Shown: piece after piece, positions 1 through 9,588 of the stretch
How the letters are laid out: every line of letters starts with the position of its first letter
Position numbering within the stretch: the stretch's first letter is position 1
Source: Emticicia fluvialis
GTDB taxonomy: Bacteria > Bacteroidota > Bacteroidia > Cytophagales > Spirosomataceae
Direction of reading: 5' to 3'
Assembly (NCBI RefSeq): GCF_024793945.1
Contig: NZ_JANUSD010000004.1
Span: 124,001-188,000, forward strand
DNA: 64,000 nucleotides
The notes under the pieces: generated by a model
The model's database searches: none
Told to the model about the DNA's origin: nothing
Seen by the model: the letters and a program-made list of their open reading frames with translations, nothing else
Position numbers and translations under genes: made by a program

Positions 1-1
1 C

Positions 2-1453
2 TTGTACTCATCCAGAATCTCACTCAACGTTTTAGGTTTTGAAGACTACGGCTTGTATGATTTGATAACGGGTGTGGTTATGGTTTTTAGCTTTTTGCAA
101 AGTTCTTTGATGGTTACCTCTACACGTTTTTTTAATCTGGCTCTTTCTGAGAATAATAGTGCTCACCTGAAAGATGTTTTCGGTAGTGCATTATATCTGC
201 ACCGTCAGTTTGCATTAATTCTTTTTTTAGCATCTGAAACCCTGGGCATTTGGTTCTTGAACTACCGATTAAATATATCTGATTCAAAATTGCTTGAGGC
301 AAATATTCTCTTTCAGTTTTCAACGTTAAGTCTTATGTTTCTGGTAACCCAGATTCCGTATCAGTCAATCATTCTGGCCAGAGAAAAAATGTTAGCATTT
401 GCTTACATTTCGGTTCTAGAAGCCCTGCTAAAGCTATTGGTACCCTTTGCACTTTTATGGGTGAGCCACATTCAATATAAGGTTGCTATTTACGGTGGTC
501 TGGTTTTCTCGGTTGGCGTTGTAATCAGATTGATTTACATGAATTATTGCCGTAATGAATTTCAGGAAACAAGAACAACAGCTGTTGGCAATAAAGATAT
601 AGTAAAAAAAATGAGGACCTTCTTTGGATGGGACCTCTACAAGAAATTCAGTGAAATTCTGCTGGTTCAAGGTGTTAAGGTCAATCTTAATTTGTTTTAT
701 GGTGTAATAATTAACTCGTCTGTTGCAATTGCCAACCAGGCTCAGGGTGGAATAGCCGCATTTGTAAATAATTTTACTTCGGCTATCAGACCGCAGACAA
801 CACAAAGTTTTGTTACCAAAGAGTTCAAAAAGCTAAATGCAATTATTGATCAGGGTACACGAATAGGTTTTTTCTTGCTGTATGTAGTTTGTGTACCGGT
901 TATTTTTAATGCAGATTTCGTTTTTTCGCTGTGGCTTGGCAACGTTCCTGGTTTTGCTGTGCCATTTTTTAAACTAGGCATTTGCGCAGTTCTTATCAGT
1001 GTAGTTACTTACCCCGTTTTGATGACTATTGAGGCCTCTGAAAAAATGAAATGGATGAGTTTTACCTGTGGTACCTTAAATATAATTGGCCTGATTGTAG
1101 GATACTATCTTTTGAAAGCCGGATATCCTGAAACAACTCCGTTTATAATTAAGATAATTATTGAGGCTGTTTTCTTTGTTTTTTATGTTGTATACCTGAA
1201 AAAAGTGGTTTATTATCAATTTCAGATTCGTCATTTTTTACTCAAAGTTATCTTACGCATTGCAACTGTTGTAATATGTTCCGTAACTTTGCTATACTGG
1301 TTTAATAATGCGGTTTTAGATGCTGAGTCTTTTATCCGGTTAATATTGAATTTTGTAATATGTTTATTTACAACCGTATTACTAGGTTTTAGAAAGTCTG
1401 AAATCAATTATGGTTTTAATCTAATTATTCTAAAGCTCAGGCAGAAGCGCTGA
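2..1453 (+). CDS. Wzx-like polysaccharide flippase (5' partial)
   Basis: This is an integral membrane protein of the polysaccharide-transporter/MATE-like superfamily. Such proteins flip lipid-linked oligosaccharide units across the inner membrane. The reading frame is open at the left edge, so the N-terminus is missing. The visible start (YSSRISLNVLG, then DYGLYDLITGVV) matches the first-helix region of the family, so probably only a few tens of residues are lost. About 12 hydrophobic segments follow. It heads a same-strand polysaccharide locus with a polymerase and glycosyltransferases next, which fits Wzx. The substrate cannot be told from sequence. Confidence 0.85.
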   Translation: MYSSRISLNVLGFEDYGLYDLITGVVMVFSFLQSSLMVTSTRFFNLALSENNSAHLKDVFGSALYLHRQFALILFLASETLGIWFLNYRLNISDSKLLEANILFQFSTLSLMFLVTQIPYQSIILAREKMLAFAYISVLEALLKLLVPFALLWVSHIQYKVAIYGGLVFSVGVVIRLIYMNYCRNEFQETRTTAVGNKDIVKKMRTFFGWDLYKKFSEILLVQGVKVNLNLFYGVIINSSVAIANQAQGGIAAFVNNFTSAIRPQTTQSFVTKEFKKLNAIIDQGTRIGFFLLYVVCVPVIFNADFVFSLWLGNVPGFAVPFFKLGICAVLISVVTYPVLMTIEASEKMKWMSFTCGTLNIIGLIVGYYLLKAGYPETTPFIIKIIIEAVFFVFYVVYLKKVVYYQFQIRHFLLKVILRIATVVICSVTLLYWFNNAVLDAESFIRLILNFVICLFTTVLLGFRKSEINYGFNLIILKLRQKR

Positions 1454-1518
1454 ATACAATGATTTAAATATTGTTTGCCTATTCTTAAATTTAGAATCTG
1501 CGTTTTATTGATATTGTG

Positions 1519-2601
1519 ATGGAGAATTATCAATTATTGATTTCGGGAGTCTACTTATTTATGAGCATTCTGGCGCTCGTAAATGCGTTGTGTCTCGACT
1601 TTCTGAGAAAAAGAATAAAAGGTGAATTATACATTTTTAATATCTTTATTCTGCTTTTCTTTATCCTGATATTTGGATTCAGAGATTTGGAGATTGGAAC
1701 CGATACTTGGTTATATGACTGGCAATATACAAATCCTGAAAAAGTTGAATATGGCTTCGATTTCCTGATGCCATATATTAACAAGTGCCTGTATCTGGTA
1801 AGTAATAATTCAACGGTTTTCTTTTTGTTTATGGCATTTACCTTTATGGTTACGTTTTCTCTTGCATTAAAGAGTTTATCTAACTATTATCAGGCCAACT
1901 GGTTTTTGGTATGTTTCTCTTTATTTAGCTTTTATTTCTTCTATAGTTTAGGAACGAACATAATAAGGCAAGGCACCGCCTTAGGATTTTTAATGCTTGC
2001 AATTGTTAACTACGCTTTAAATCCTGGCAATAAAAAACTGGTTTTCTTCTTTGCAATTTGTTCGCTGGGTATACACTCAACCCTAATTGTGGCAGTTTTT
2101 ATCTTTTTGCTGAGTATATTATTACGAAGAATAAAGCTCATATATTTTTACCTGACTTATTTATTGGTTATTGTTGCGGCCGCACTTAATATAGGAATAA
2201 TGCAGCTGGAACCCATTATTGGATTATTACTTGTTGACGACCGGCGTTCTTCATATCTTACCAATGAAAGCGTGGTTTATACAGTTGGGTTCAGGCCTAC
2301 TTTTGTTTTGTTTAATACTTTTTTTCTTGTAATTTTTATGTTTATATATAGAACACTCAAAGAAAAGTCTGAGCCTTACAAGCTTATTTTTATTTATTAT
2401 ATACTCACGAGTGTCTTTTTCTTTTTTACGTTTCAAATTCCGTATTCAGACAGATGGGGTGTGATATCCTGGGTTTGTATTCCTTTTTTAATGGCGCCTC
2501 TGTTTTCAGAAAAGAACGCATTCAGACTTGCAACTGCAGGCGTAGCTACTTTATTTGTCATTTATGTTTTTTTTCAGTTTTATTTAGTAAGTGGAAATTA
2601 A
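1519..2601 (+). CDS. EpsG/Wzy-like polysaccharide polymerase
   Basis: This polytopic membrane protein of about 360 residues has some ten hydrophobic segments. Near residues 56-71 it carries a loop with FRDLEIGTDT and a following Tyr, typical of the EpsG family of O-antigen/exopolysaccharide polymerases. The role is joining of repeat units on the periplasmic side after Wzx flipping. I chose the ATG at 1519; a GTG lies directly before it at 1516. The gene sits 65 bp after wzx and 15 bp before a GT2 gene, so co-transcription is likely. The family call rests on topology, one motif and context. Confidence 0.8.
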   Translation: MENYQLLISGVYLFMSILALVNALCLDFLRKRIKGELYIFNIFILLFFILIFGFRDLEIGTDTWLYDWQYTNPEKVEYGFDFLMPYINKCLYLVSNNSTVFFLFMAFTFMVTFSLALKSLSNYYQANWFLVCFSLFSFYFFYSLGTNIIRQGTALGFLMLAIVNYALNPGNKKLVFFFAICSLGIHSTLIVAVFIFLLSILLRRIKLIYFYLTYLLVIVAAALNIGIMQLEPIIGLLLVDDRRSSYLTNESVVYTVGFRPTFVLFNTFFLVIFMFIYRTLKEKSEPYKLIFIYYILTSVFFFFTFQIPYSDRWGVISWVCIPFLMAPLFSEKNAFRLATAGVATLFVIYVFFQFYLVSGN

Positions 2602-2616
2602 AAAGGACAATTTGAA

Positions 2617-3465
2617 ATGGAGGATAATTTTACCGGGCAAGCTGAAGCTTTAGTTACTGTAGGGTTACCGGTATATAACGATTCTAAATATTTGAAGTTC
2701 GCCATTCAGTCAGTAATAAATCAGACTTTTACCCGATGGCGCTTGATTATTATTAATGATGGCTCGGTTGATAACACAGAAGAGATTATAAAGGGTTTTC
2801 TGTTTGATAAACGGATAACTTATTTAACCGGAGAAAATGAAGGATTAGTAGCACGTTTGAATCAGCTGTCAAATTTGTGCAAAACAAGGTACTACTGCAG
2901 GATGGACTCAGATGATATCATGCATCCTGAAAAACTTCAAAAGCAAGTAGATGTACTTGAAGTCCATCCTGAAATTGATGTATTGGGTACAAATGCATAT
3001 ACCATTGATGCCTCTAATATAGTGTCAGGTATGCGTAATGAATACCATGAGATTAATTATATTAGAAAAGTCAGGTCATTTATTCACCCGACAATCATGG
3101 GTAAATCTGAATGGTTCAGGGCTAATCCGTATGACCCGGATGCCATAAGGCTTGAGGATGTGGAACTTTGGTTCAGAACGGCCGGAAAATCTAATTTTAT
3201 GATCATTACCCAGCCTCTGTTCTTTTACAGGGAAGTTGGCGAAAACTATTTTAAAAAGTATGTTCTGATTGGAAGAAGTAGATTTAAAATACTTGAAAAA
3301 TACAATGGAAATACCAAATGGCAAAAGTTTTTTATCAAGAATGCCTTTGTAGGAATGGTGTATCGGTTATTTAATGTTTTCAATAAAGAACAATGGCTTA
3401 TAGCCAGAAGAAACAAGGTTAACTTTGAAGAAAGGAAACACTATGAAAACTATTTACACTCTTAG
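2617..3465 (+). CDS. Family 2 glycosyltransferase
   Basis: This GT-A fold glycosyltransferase of 282 residues transfers a sugar from a nucleotide-sugar donor, probably while the repeat unit is built on its lipid carrier in the cytoplasm. The N-terminus reads VTVGLPVYND with the family's nucleotide-binding strand and the INDGS motif at residues 47-51. The DxD-type metal site is MDSDD (residues 96-100). An acidic LEDVELW motif near residue 185 is the likely catalytic-base region. There is no membrane domain. Donor and acceptor cannot be read from sequence. The 3' end overlaps the next gene by about 23 bp. Confidence 0.9.
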   Translation: MEDNFTGQAEALVTVGLPVYNDSKYLKFAIQSVINQTFTRWRLIIINDGSVDNTEEIIKGFLFDKRITYLTGENEGLVARLNQLSNLCKTRYYCRMDSDDIMHPEKLQKQVDVLEVHPEIDVLGTNAYTIDASNIVSGMRNEYHEINYIRKVRSFIHPTIMGKSEWFRANPYDPDAIRLEDVELWFRTAGKSNFMIITQPLFFYREVGENYFKKYVLIGRSRFKILEKYNGNTKWQKFFIKNAFVGMVYRLFNVFNKEQWLIARRNKVNFEERKHYENYLHS

Positions 3466-4492
3466 CGTCTTAATTATAGCATTTTGTAGTTTCGTTTTTT
3501 CAATAGATATATTTGAGGTAAAAGCTGTGCCTGAGAATCTTTCCAGAAGATATTTCAACCCTGATGCTAAATTCAGTGTTCCTGCAAATACGTATCGCAT
3601 TACCAATCAAGAGGTTAAAAATCAGCCCAATTTAACGGCATATATACAAGATATTCTCAACAGGCACACATCTGTTTTATTGGCTGATACAGTTTTAAGA
3701 ATTGAAAAGCCGGGGCTGTTGATTCCATCAGGAAGAACCCTGTATTTTAGTAAAAATACACTGATTGAGTTTGTAAGCCAGGCAACATCAAGATTAGACG
3801 ATATTCTGAAGATTTACGATGTGTCTAATGTTAAAGTTTACAATGCAAAAATTAAAGGAAGTAAAAGTCTGGAAGGACAGAAAGGGGAATGGAGTGCAGG
3901 GATAGCCATTCTTAACGGAACCAATATTTACATAGAGAATGCCCATATTTATAATACATGGGGAGACGGATTGTTCATAGGTTCTGAAAGCAATGGTGTT
4001 TCAAAGAATATAACAGTAAGAAACGTCTGGATCGATAATGCCAGGAGAAATGCAATATCTGTTACTTCTGCAATTAATGCAAGCATTCATAATGTATTAT
4101 TAAGTAATACAAATGGCACCTTGCCAGAGTGCGGGGTAGATGTTGAACCCAGCTTGTCTGGTGAATACCTGCAAAATGTTAAATTCAGAAATCTGTATTC
4201 TTATAACAATAAAAATGCGGCTTTTAATATAAACCTGGGTTCATTTAGCTCAGACACCTACCAATACCCGCACCCTGTGGATATCGAACTGAATAACTTC
4301 GTTGATGAGCACTCCACACGTTTTGTAGGCATAAACATTAATAATGCTCACAATAAGTTTACACCTGCAGGAAAAATACGTATATTCAATGGCATTTCTT
4401 TTTCAACGAATCATAACGTAGAATTTTGGAAAAAGGAACCAGAGGCCAATATTGATTTGATTTATGGAAATATCAAAAAGAAAAGTAATTAG
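3443..4492 (+). CDS. Secreted right-handed beta-helix protein
   Basis: This protein of about 349 residues begins with a hydrophobic export signal (KTIYTLSVLIIAFCSFVFS). The body holds repeated short strands with Asn-rich turns (VSNVKVYNA, GTNIYIENAHIYN, SKNITVRNVWIDNA), the pattern of parallel beta-helix proteins such as pectin lyases and GH28-like enzymes. It may cut, modify or bind the polysaccharide made by this locus; no catalytic residues can be named with certainty. I prefer the ATG at 3443, preceded by a purine-rich GAAAGGAAA, over an upstream TTG at 3425. It overlaps the genes on both sides, which suggests tight co-expression. Confidence 0.72.
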   Translation: MKTIYTLSVLIIAFCSFVFSIDIFEVKAVPENLSRRYFNPDAKFSVPANTYRITNQEVKNQPNLTAYIQDILNRHTSVLLADTVLRIEKPGLLIPSGRTLYFSKNTLIEFVSQATSRLDDILKIYDVSNVKVYNAKIKGSKSLEGQKGEWSAGIAILNGTNIYIENAHIYNTWGDGLFIGSESNGVSKNITVRNVWIDNARRNAISVTSAINASIHNVLLSNTNGTLPECGVDVEPSLSGEYLQNVKFRNLYSYNNKNAAFNINLGSFSSDTYQYPHPVDIELNNFVDEHSTRFVGININNAHNKFTPAGKIRIFNGISFSTNHNVEFWKKEPEANIDLIYGNIKKKSN

Positions 4493-5648
4493 AACCAGTA
4501 CCGTGCCAGGTTCACTTCGTGCATTATTGAAAGGACAATTGGCTTTTTTGAACCAGTATTTTGATGTGATAGCGGTGTCAGGCAATGGCAAATCGCTTGA
4601 GCATGTAAAAGAAACAGAAGGTGTGCGTACCTTTGCGTTAGAGATGCAGAGGCAGATATCCCCGGTAAATGATTTTATTTCATTAATAAAGCTCTACCTG
4701 CTATTTAAAAAAGAAAAACCACAAATTGTTCATTCTATTACACCTAAAGCCGGTTTGCTATCTATGCTTGCTGCCAAATTGGCGGGTGTGCCAATCAGGA
4801 TGCACACTTTTACGGGTCTTATTTTTCCGTCTAAAAAAGGGCGTTTGCAAAAGTTGCTTATAAAAATGGATCAGCTGTTGTGCTGGGCTGCTACCGATGT
4901 ATTTCCAGAAGGTGAGGGAGTAAAAAAAGACTTAATCAATTTCGGAATCACCACAAAACCATTAAAAGTATTAGCAAATGGTAATATTAATGGAATAGAT
5001 TTTAATTACTACGACCCCGCGGCTTATTCAGACCTTCAAAAACAGGAACTAAGACAATCACTAAACATAAATCAGGACGACTTTGTATTTGTTTTTGTTG
5101 GCCGGCTGGTAAGAGACAAAGGAATCAATGAACTGGTCGCGGCATTTAAAAACCTGCTGTCGATGGTTGAAAAAGAGCAGGCAAATAGGTTAAAGTTACT
5201 TCTGGTCGGATATTATGAGCAGCATCTTGATCCCTTATTGCCTGAAACAGTTACGGAAATAGAAGATAATCAACAGATTATATTTACAGGTGCCCAGTCA
5301 GATGTAAGACCTTATTATGCTATATCAGATTGCCTTGTTTTTCCGAGTTACAGAGAGGGTTTCCCTAACGTAGTTCTTGAAGCCGGAGCCATGTCTTTAC
5401 CCAGTATTGTAACAGATATTAGCGGAAGCAATGAAATAATAACAACCGGGTATAACGGAATAATTGTACCCAAAAGTGACACTGAATTACTGCTGGAAAA
5501 CATGCTTTATTTGTTTAAAAACAAAGATGCCAGAACTGAAATGGCCTTCAACAGCAGAAAGAATATAATTGAAAAATATGACAGACAATTAGTGTGGAAT
5601 GCAGTTTTAAACGAATATAATTCTGCTCTGGCTAGTAAAAATATCTGA
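4464..5648 (+). CDS. Family 4 glycosyltransferase
   Basis: This GT-B fold glycosyltransferase of 394 residues is of the retaining GT4 type. The N-terminal half has the VHSITPKAGLLSMLAAKLAG acceptor-domain region seen in PglA/CapM-like enzymes. The C-terminal half begins with FVFVGRLVRDKGI near residue 210. The donor-binding EGFPNVVLEAGA motif lies near residues 298-309, with the EX7E arrangement expected of the family. Its start overlaps the beta-helix gene by 29 bp. It probably adds one sugar to the lipid-linked repeat unit in the cytoplasm. The specific sugar is unknown. Confidence 0.9.
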   Translation: MEISKRKVIRTSTVPGSLRALLKGQLAFLNQYFDVIAVSGNGKSLEHVKETEGVRTFALEMQRQISPVNDFISLIKLYLLFKKEKPQIVHSITPKAGLLSMLAAKLAGVPIRMHTFTGLIFPSKKGRLQKLLIKMDQLLCWAATDVFPEGEGVKKDLINFGITTKPLKVLANGNINGIDFNYYDPAAYSDLQKQELRQSLNINQDDFVFVFVGRLVRDKGINELVAAFKNLLSMVEKEQANRLKLLLVGYYEQHLDPLLPETVTEIEDNQQIIFTGAQSDVRPYYAISDCLVFPSYREGFPNVVLEAGAMSLPSIVTDISGSNEIITTGYNGIIVPKSDTELLLENMLYLFKNKDARTEMAFNSRKNIIEKYDRQLVWNAVLNEYNSALASKNI

Positions 5649-5661
5649 AATTAGTTTTAAA

Positions 5662-6948
5662 GTGAAAAACATACGCTACTACATTTTCTGGTTGGCCGAT
5701 TACTTAAAAGGTTCAAAAATCAGGAAACACTATAAAGAAATTGAGAGCATCTATAAAAGCGAACCTGGGTCGGTAAAGCAAAAAAACAATAGACTATTTG
5801 ATTTATTAACTTACGCTACTCAAAACACCGCATTTTATAAAGATTGTGATGCCCAGGATTTAGGCACTTATCCGGTACTTACCAAACAAAGTATTGTGCG
5901 TAACATTGAGGCCTTGTTTTCAAGAGAATATGCCGATATTAAGGAATCTCTTAAAACCATGACCACCAGTGGTTCAACGGGTACCCCGCTTAAGGTATAT
6001 CAGAACATCGAAAAAGTCAGAAGAAATAAGGCCGATTTATTGTTCTTTTACAAAATTGGTGGTTATGATATCGGAGACAGGTTTTATTTCATGCGCACAT
6101 GGACAAAACTGAACCGGAAATCGGCACTTAACCGATTTTTTGAAAATCTGAAAGAATTTAATCTGATAAATCTGGATATTGAAGGCGCAAATCAATTTAC
6201 AGAGAGCATGGTTGCAGACACAAGGCCAAAAGTACTTTTAGCATATGCCTCAACTATCCATGCACTTATGGCCAATATCAGAAATGTTAACATAAATTGG
6301 CGTATTAAAGCTTTTTTTACTGGCGCTGAGGAGTTACCGGTGAATATAAAGAAGCAGATGCAGGAGACATTCCGGTGTCCTATTATGTCAAGGTATTCAA
6401 ATCAGGAATGCGGGATTTTAGGGCAGCAACCTATTACCGGAGAAAACTTTTTCAGGTTAAACGAGGGCAGTTATCATTTCGAGTTTTTAAAGATTGGGTC
6501 AGACGAAAACGCAGAAGAAGGAGAAAAAGCAAGGATTGTCATTACAGATTTATTTAACAAGGCAATGCCAATAATCAGATATGATACCGGTGATATCGGT
6601 GTTTTTCGTATTGATCAAGAGGGCAAAAGAATTTTATCTGAAATAAATGGCCGGTATACTGATTTTTTAAAAACGAATGATGGTAAAATGCTCTCTCCGC
6701 ATGTAATTACCAATCTGATGTGGGAATATAACCATATCGTCCAATTTCAATTTATTCAGGAGAGCCTCACCGCTTTTAAAATGATTTTGAAATATGCAGG
6801 TGGAGAAGACATTACAACCATTGCCAAAGACCTGGAAACAAAACTAAGAGATATTTTTGGCCAGCAAAGTGTAATTGAAATTATCAGAGCAGACGAAATA
6901 CCGTCTGAGAAGTCAGGAAAAAGAAAGTACATTATTTCTAAAATTTAG
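5662..6948 (+). CDS. CapK-like adenylate-forming enzyme, copy 1
   Basis: This 428-residue protein belongs to the phenylacetate-CoA ligase/CapK branch of adenylate-forming enzymes, often found in capsule loci. The phosphate-binding loop is TTSGSTGTPLK near residues 98-108. An ATP-binding RYDTGDIG motif lies near residue 304, and the C-terminus has SGKRKYI with the conserved lysine region. It likely activates a carboxylic acid as an acyl-adenylate for transfer to a sugar, but substrate and acceptor are unknown. It starts with GTG at 5662, confirmed by alignment with its neighbour, which begins MKDIRYYIFW against MKNIRYYIFW here. The next gene is a paralogue. Confidence 0.8.
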   Translation: MKNIRYYIFWLADYLKGSKIRKHYKEIESIYKSEPGSVKQKNNRLFDLLTYATQNTAFYKDCDAQDLGTYPVLTKQSIVRNIEALFSREYADIKESLKTMTTSGSTGTPLKVYQNIEKVRRNKADLLFFYKIGGYDIGDRFYFMRTWTKLNRKSALNRFFENLKEFNLINLDIEGANQFTESMVADTRPKVLLAYASTIHALMANIRNVNINWRIKAFFTGAEELPVNIKKQMQETFRCPIMSRYSNQECGILGQQPITGENFFRLNEGSYHFEFLKIGSDENAEEGEKARIVITDLFNKAMPIIRYDTGDIGVFRIDQEGKRILSEINGRYTDFLKTNDGKMLSPHVITNLMWEYNHIVQFQFIQESLTAFKMILKYAGGEDITTIAKDLETKLRDIFGQQSVIEIIRADEIPSEKSGKRKYIISKI

Positions 6949-7021
6949 CGCGTGTGGTTGGTGTTGTTAGTTTAGCCGGGCTTAAAGAAGCTGCAGTAAT
7001 TAAATTTCCTGCTTGTTAATA

Positions 7022-8323
7022 ATGAAAGACATAAGGTATTATATTTTTTGGATTTCAGATTTTCTGAGGGGCTCACCCGTTTACAAGCACTTTAGAGAGG
7101 TAAGAGGTATTAATAAAAATGAACCTTTGTCTGAAGTAACAAAAAGTAACAGGTTATCTTCAATATTGTCGTATGCCACCGCTAACTCTCCTTTTTATAG
7201 TTGTTTTAACCATCAAAGCATTGAATCGTTTCCTGTTTTGAAGAAAAAGGATTTTCAAGACAACATGGATTCAATGTTCTCTCGCCAGTATCTGAATCTG
7301 AAAGACAGATTGAAAAAAATGTCTACCAGTGGGTCAAGTGGTATTCCGTTCAAGATTTTTCAGGATTCTGATAAAGCCGCCAGAAATAAGGCAGATCTGC
7401 TTTATTTTTACGAGCTCGGTGGTTATCATCCCGGAGACAGAATCTACTCAATGAGAATCTGGAATGACTTGAATCAAAGAAGCAGTTGGACACAGCTCAA
7501 AGAGAATTTCCGTATGTTTGATACCTCTGAAATTGACGATAGCGGAGCCCGGAATTTTGTTAAAACCATGCTTGCCGATACCAATTCGAAGGTGTTATTG
7601 TCTTATGCCTCTTCATTTGTAAGTTTAATGAATCATATCAGCCCAGGTGAATACAGATGGAATATTAAGGCAATTTTTACTGGTGCAGAAGAGCTACCAG
7701 CCGACACCAGGCTTAAAATGATTGAGGTATTCAAATGCCCGGTTATTTCAAGATATTCTAATCAGGAAAACGGTATTCTTGCGCAACAGCCTGCAGCAGG
7801 CGGAGATTTTTTTTGTCTCAATGAGGCCAGTTATTATTTTGAGTTCCTGAAAACTGATTCGGATGCACCTGCCTCTGCGGGGGAAGAAGCCCGTATTGTA
7901 GTTACCGATTTGTTTAACAAGGCAGTGCCGATGATCAGGTACGATACCGGAGATATAGGTAGATACCAATTACAAGAAGATGGCAGAAGGGTACTTACAG
8001 AAATTAGCGGCAGAAAACTAGACTTTCTGAAAACCACTGATGGCAAAACCATTTCACCTTATGCAGTAACAATACTGATGCGGGAACTCTTCAATTTGAA
8101 TGATAACATTAGTCAGTATCAGTTCATTCAGGAAACCGAATTTCATTTTACCTTGAAGATTGCTTATAAGAAAAAAGATAAACCAACTATTGATGAAAAT
8201 GCAATGGTTGAAAAACTGAAAGTGATTTTTGGTAAGGAGAGCATAATTTCAATAATGACAGAATTTAGCATTCCGATGGAGTCCTCTGGTAAAAGAAAAT
8301 ACATTGTTTCGAAACTCGGATAG
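7022..8323 (+). CDS. CapK-like adenylate-forming enzyme, copy 2
   Basis: This is a full-length paralogue of the preceding gene, collinear from end to end. It keeps STSGSSGIPFK, RYDTGDIG and the C-terminal SSGKRKYI, so both copies look catalytically intact. Most differences lie in the middle of the protein, where acid specificity would be set. I chose the ATG at 7022 rather than the TTG at 7013, because it lines up with the start of the first copy. The 73-bp gap between the copies holds no gene. Tandem duplication followed by divergence suggests two different acids, or two acceptor positions, on the glycan (inference). Confidence 0.8.
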   Translation: MKDIRYYIFWISDFLRGSPVYKHFREVRGINKNEPLSEVTKSNRLSSILSYATANSPFYSCFNHQSIESFPVLKKKDFQDNMDSMFSRQYLNLKDRLKKMSTSGSSGIPFKIFQDSDKAARNKADLLYFYELGGYHPGDRIYSMRIWNDLNQRSSWTQLKENFRMFDTSEIDDSGARNFVKTMLADTNSKVLLSYASSFVSLMNHISPGEYRWNIKAIFTGAEELPADTRLKMIEVFKCPVISRYSNQENGILAQQPAAGGDFFCLNEASYYFEFLKTDSDAPASAGEEARIVVTDLFNKAVPMIRYDTGDIGRYQLQEDGRRVLTEISGRKLDFLKTTDGKTISPYAVTILMRELFNLNDNISQYQFIQETEFHFTLKIAYKKKDKPTIDENAMVEKLKVIFGKESIISIMTEFSIPMESSGKRKYIVSKLG

Positions 8324-8354
8324 GTAAATCTGTTCTAAAATCATTGTAAAATGT

Positions 8355-9383
8355 ATGAATATAAGCTCAATTATTAAGTTTGCTTTCAACTTTTTGCTGG
8401 ATTCTGACCGGAAGCCGATTTTTGCAATGCTGAAAGATATCAGGGCTTTGAAGAGCCAATACAATTACAACCAGATGAGCCATTATTTTACATGCCTGAT
8501 GTACAAAAAGAATTCTGGTATGGTAAGCGATTATTTAAGTAGGGAAGAGCTATTGCCGATACCGAATAAATTTCATCTGCACAATGGGTATCATCCTGTA
8601 TTGAGCAATAAGATTGCTTTCAGAATGTACCTTCAAAAAAAGGGTTTACCCCTTGTAAAATTTCTGGGAGAAATAAAGCACAATACAATCATCAGCGATT
8701 CCGGGGAATTGATACCTTTAGCTGATACATTTAAAGTACAGTCCGTTGTTCATAGCTGGCTTGAAAAGCATGGGAGTATATTTATTAAACAGGCAAATGG
8801 GCTTGGAGGGAAAGGCATTTTTAAATTTGAAAAGGGCCAAAGTATTAACCTCTCATTATTGCCCTCCCATGAAGCGTATATTATTGAGGTTGGTATTAAC
8901 CAGCATAACCTATTAAATAACATCAACCCGAATTGTGTAAGCACACTAAGAGTCAGCACTTTTTACAGTCAGGGTAAAGTAGTTATGCTAAGTAGTTTCC
9001 TGAAAATGGGTACCGGGAATTCTTTTGTTGATAATGGCGCCATGGGAGGTATTTTTGTAAACTATGACATACAAAAAAATGAGCTTGACGAAGTGGCCTA
9101 CCAGCTGCCCAAATGCGGAGGGCGTTCATTTTTTCAGCATCCGAATACTGGTTTTGTTTTCAAAGGATGTACCCTCCCTTATCCAGCAGCTATTATTAAC
9201 CTGGTAACCGAGGCCGCACGGGCGTTTCCGGACAAAGAAATTATAGGTTGGGATATTGCCTATACTAACCATGGGCCAGTAATTGTAGAGGGCAATAATA
9301 ATCCGGATCTGACCATGACCCAAATTTGTGCGAAGGGAATCAATAATAATCCTGATTTCAAATTAGCCTATAATTTACCATAG
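8355..9383 (+). CDS. Sugar-transfer-associated ATP-grasp protein
   Basis: This 342-residue protein matches the ATP-grasp family found in exopolysaccharide loci (ATPgrasp_ST type). Visible elements are the ATP-binding segment FIKQANGLGGKGIFKF near residue 145, a central STLRVSTF strand, and the C-terminal metal/phosphate site VIVEGNNNPDLTMTQ. ATP-grasp enzymes couple a carboxylate to an amine or thiol through an acyl-phosphate. Directly after two CapK-like enzymes, it could ligate an amino acid or acyl group to a sugar; this is inferred from context. An ATG at 8351 is in another frame, so the ATG at 8355 is used. Confidence 0.75.
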   Translation: MNISSIIKFAFNFLLDSDRKPIFAMLKDIRALKSQYNYNQMSHYFTCLMYKKNSGMVSDYLSREELLPIPNKFHLHNGYHPVLSNKIAFRMYLQKKGLPLVKFLGEIKHNTIISDSGELIPLADTFKVQSVVHSWLEKHGSIFIKQANGLGGKGIFKFEKGQSINLSLLPSHEAYIIEVGINQHNLLNNINPNCVSTLRVSTFYSQGKVVMLSSFLKMGTGNSFVDNGAMGGIFVNYDIQKNELDEVAYQLPKCGGRSFFQHPNTGFVFKGCTLPYPAAIINLVTEAARAFPDKEIIGWDIAYTNHGPVIVEGNNNPDLTMTQICAKGINNNPDFKLAYNLP

Positions 9384-9563
9384 TTGCCTTAACAGTTAAC
9401 CTTATTTTTAGTGCCAGGTATGTTTTGAGTAGCCGTGATATTGAGTATTAAAAATATTACATTAAAAAAATTAAGTAATAATGCTTAGTTAATCTGTTTA
9501 TTTTTTCTATTTTTAAATAAATATTAAACCCGCTCACTAAAGTTTTACGTTTTTCAGAGATTT

Positions 9564-9579
9564 TTACGTATAGACGTAA
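9564..9579 (+). promoter_or_regulatory. Hairpin with T-run before the sugar transferase start
   Basis: TTACGT-ATAG-ACGTAA is a perfect 6-bp inverted repeat followed by TTTTTT, ending about ten bases before the ATG at 9589. It could be an attenuator-like hairpin or a protein-binding palindrome. The stem is short and AT-rich, so confidence is low. The remainder of the 205-bp gap (9384-9588) is AT-rich, with no gene seen. Confidence 0.3.
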
Positions 9580-9588
9580 TTTTTTAAT

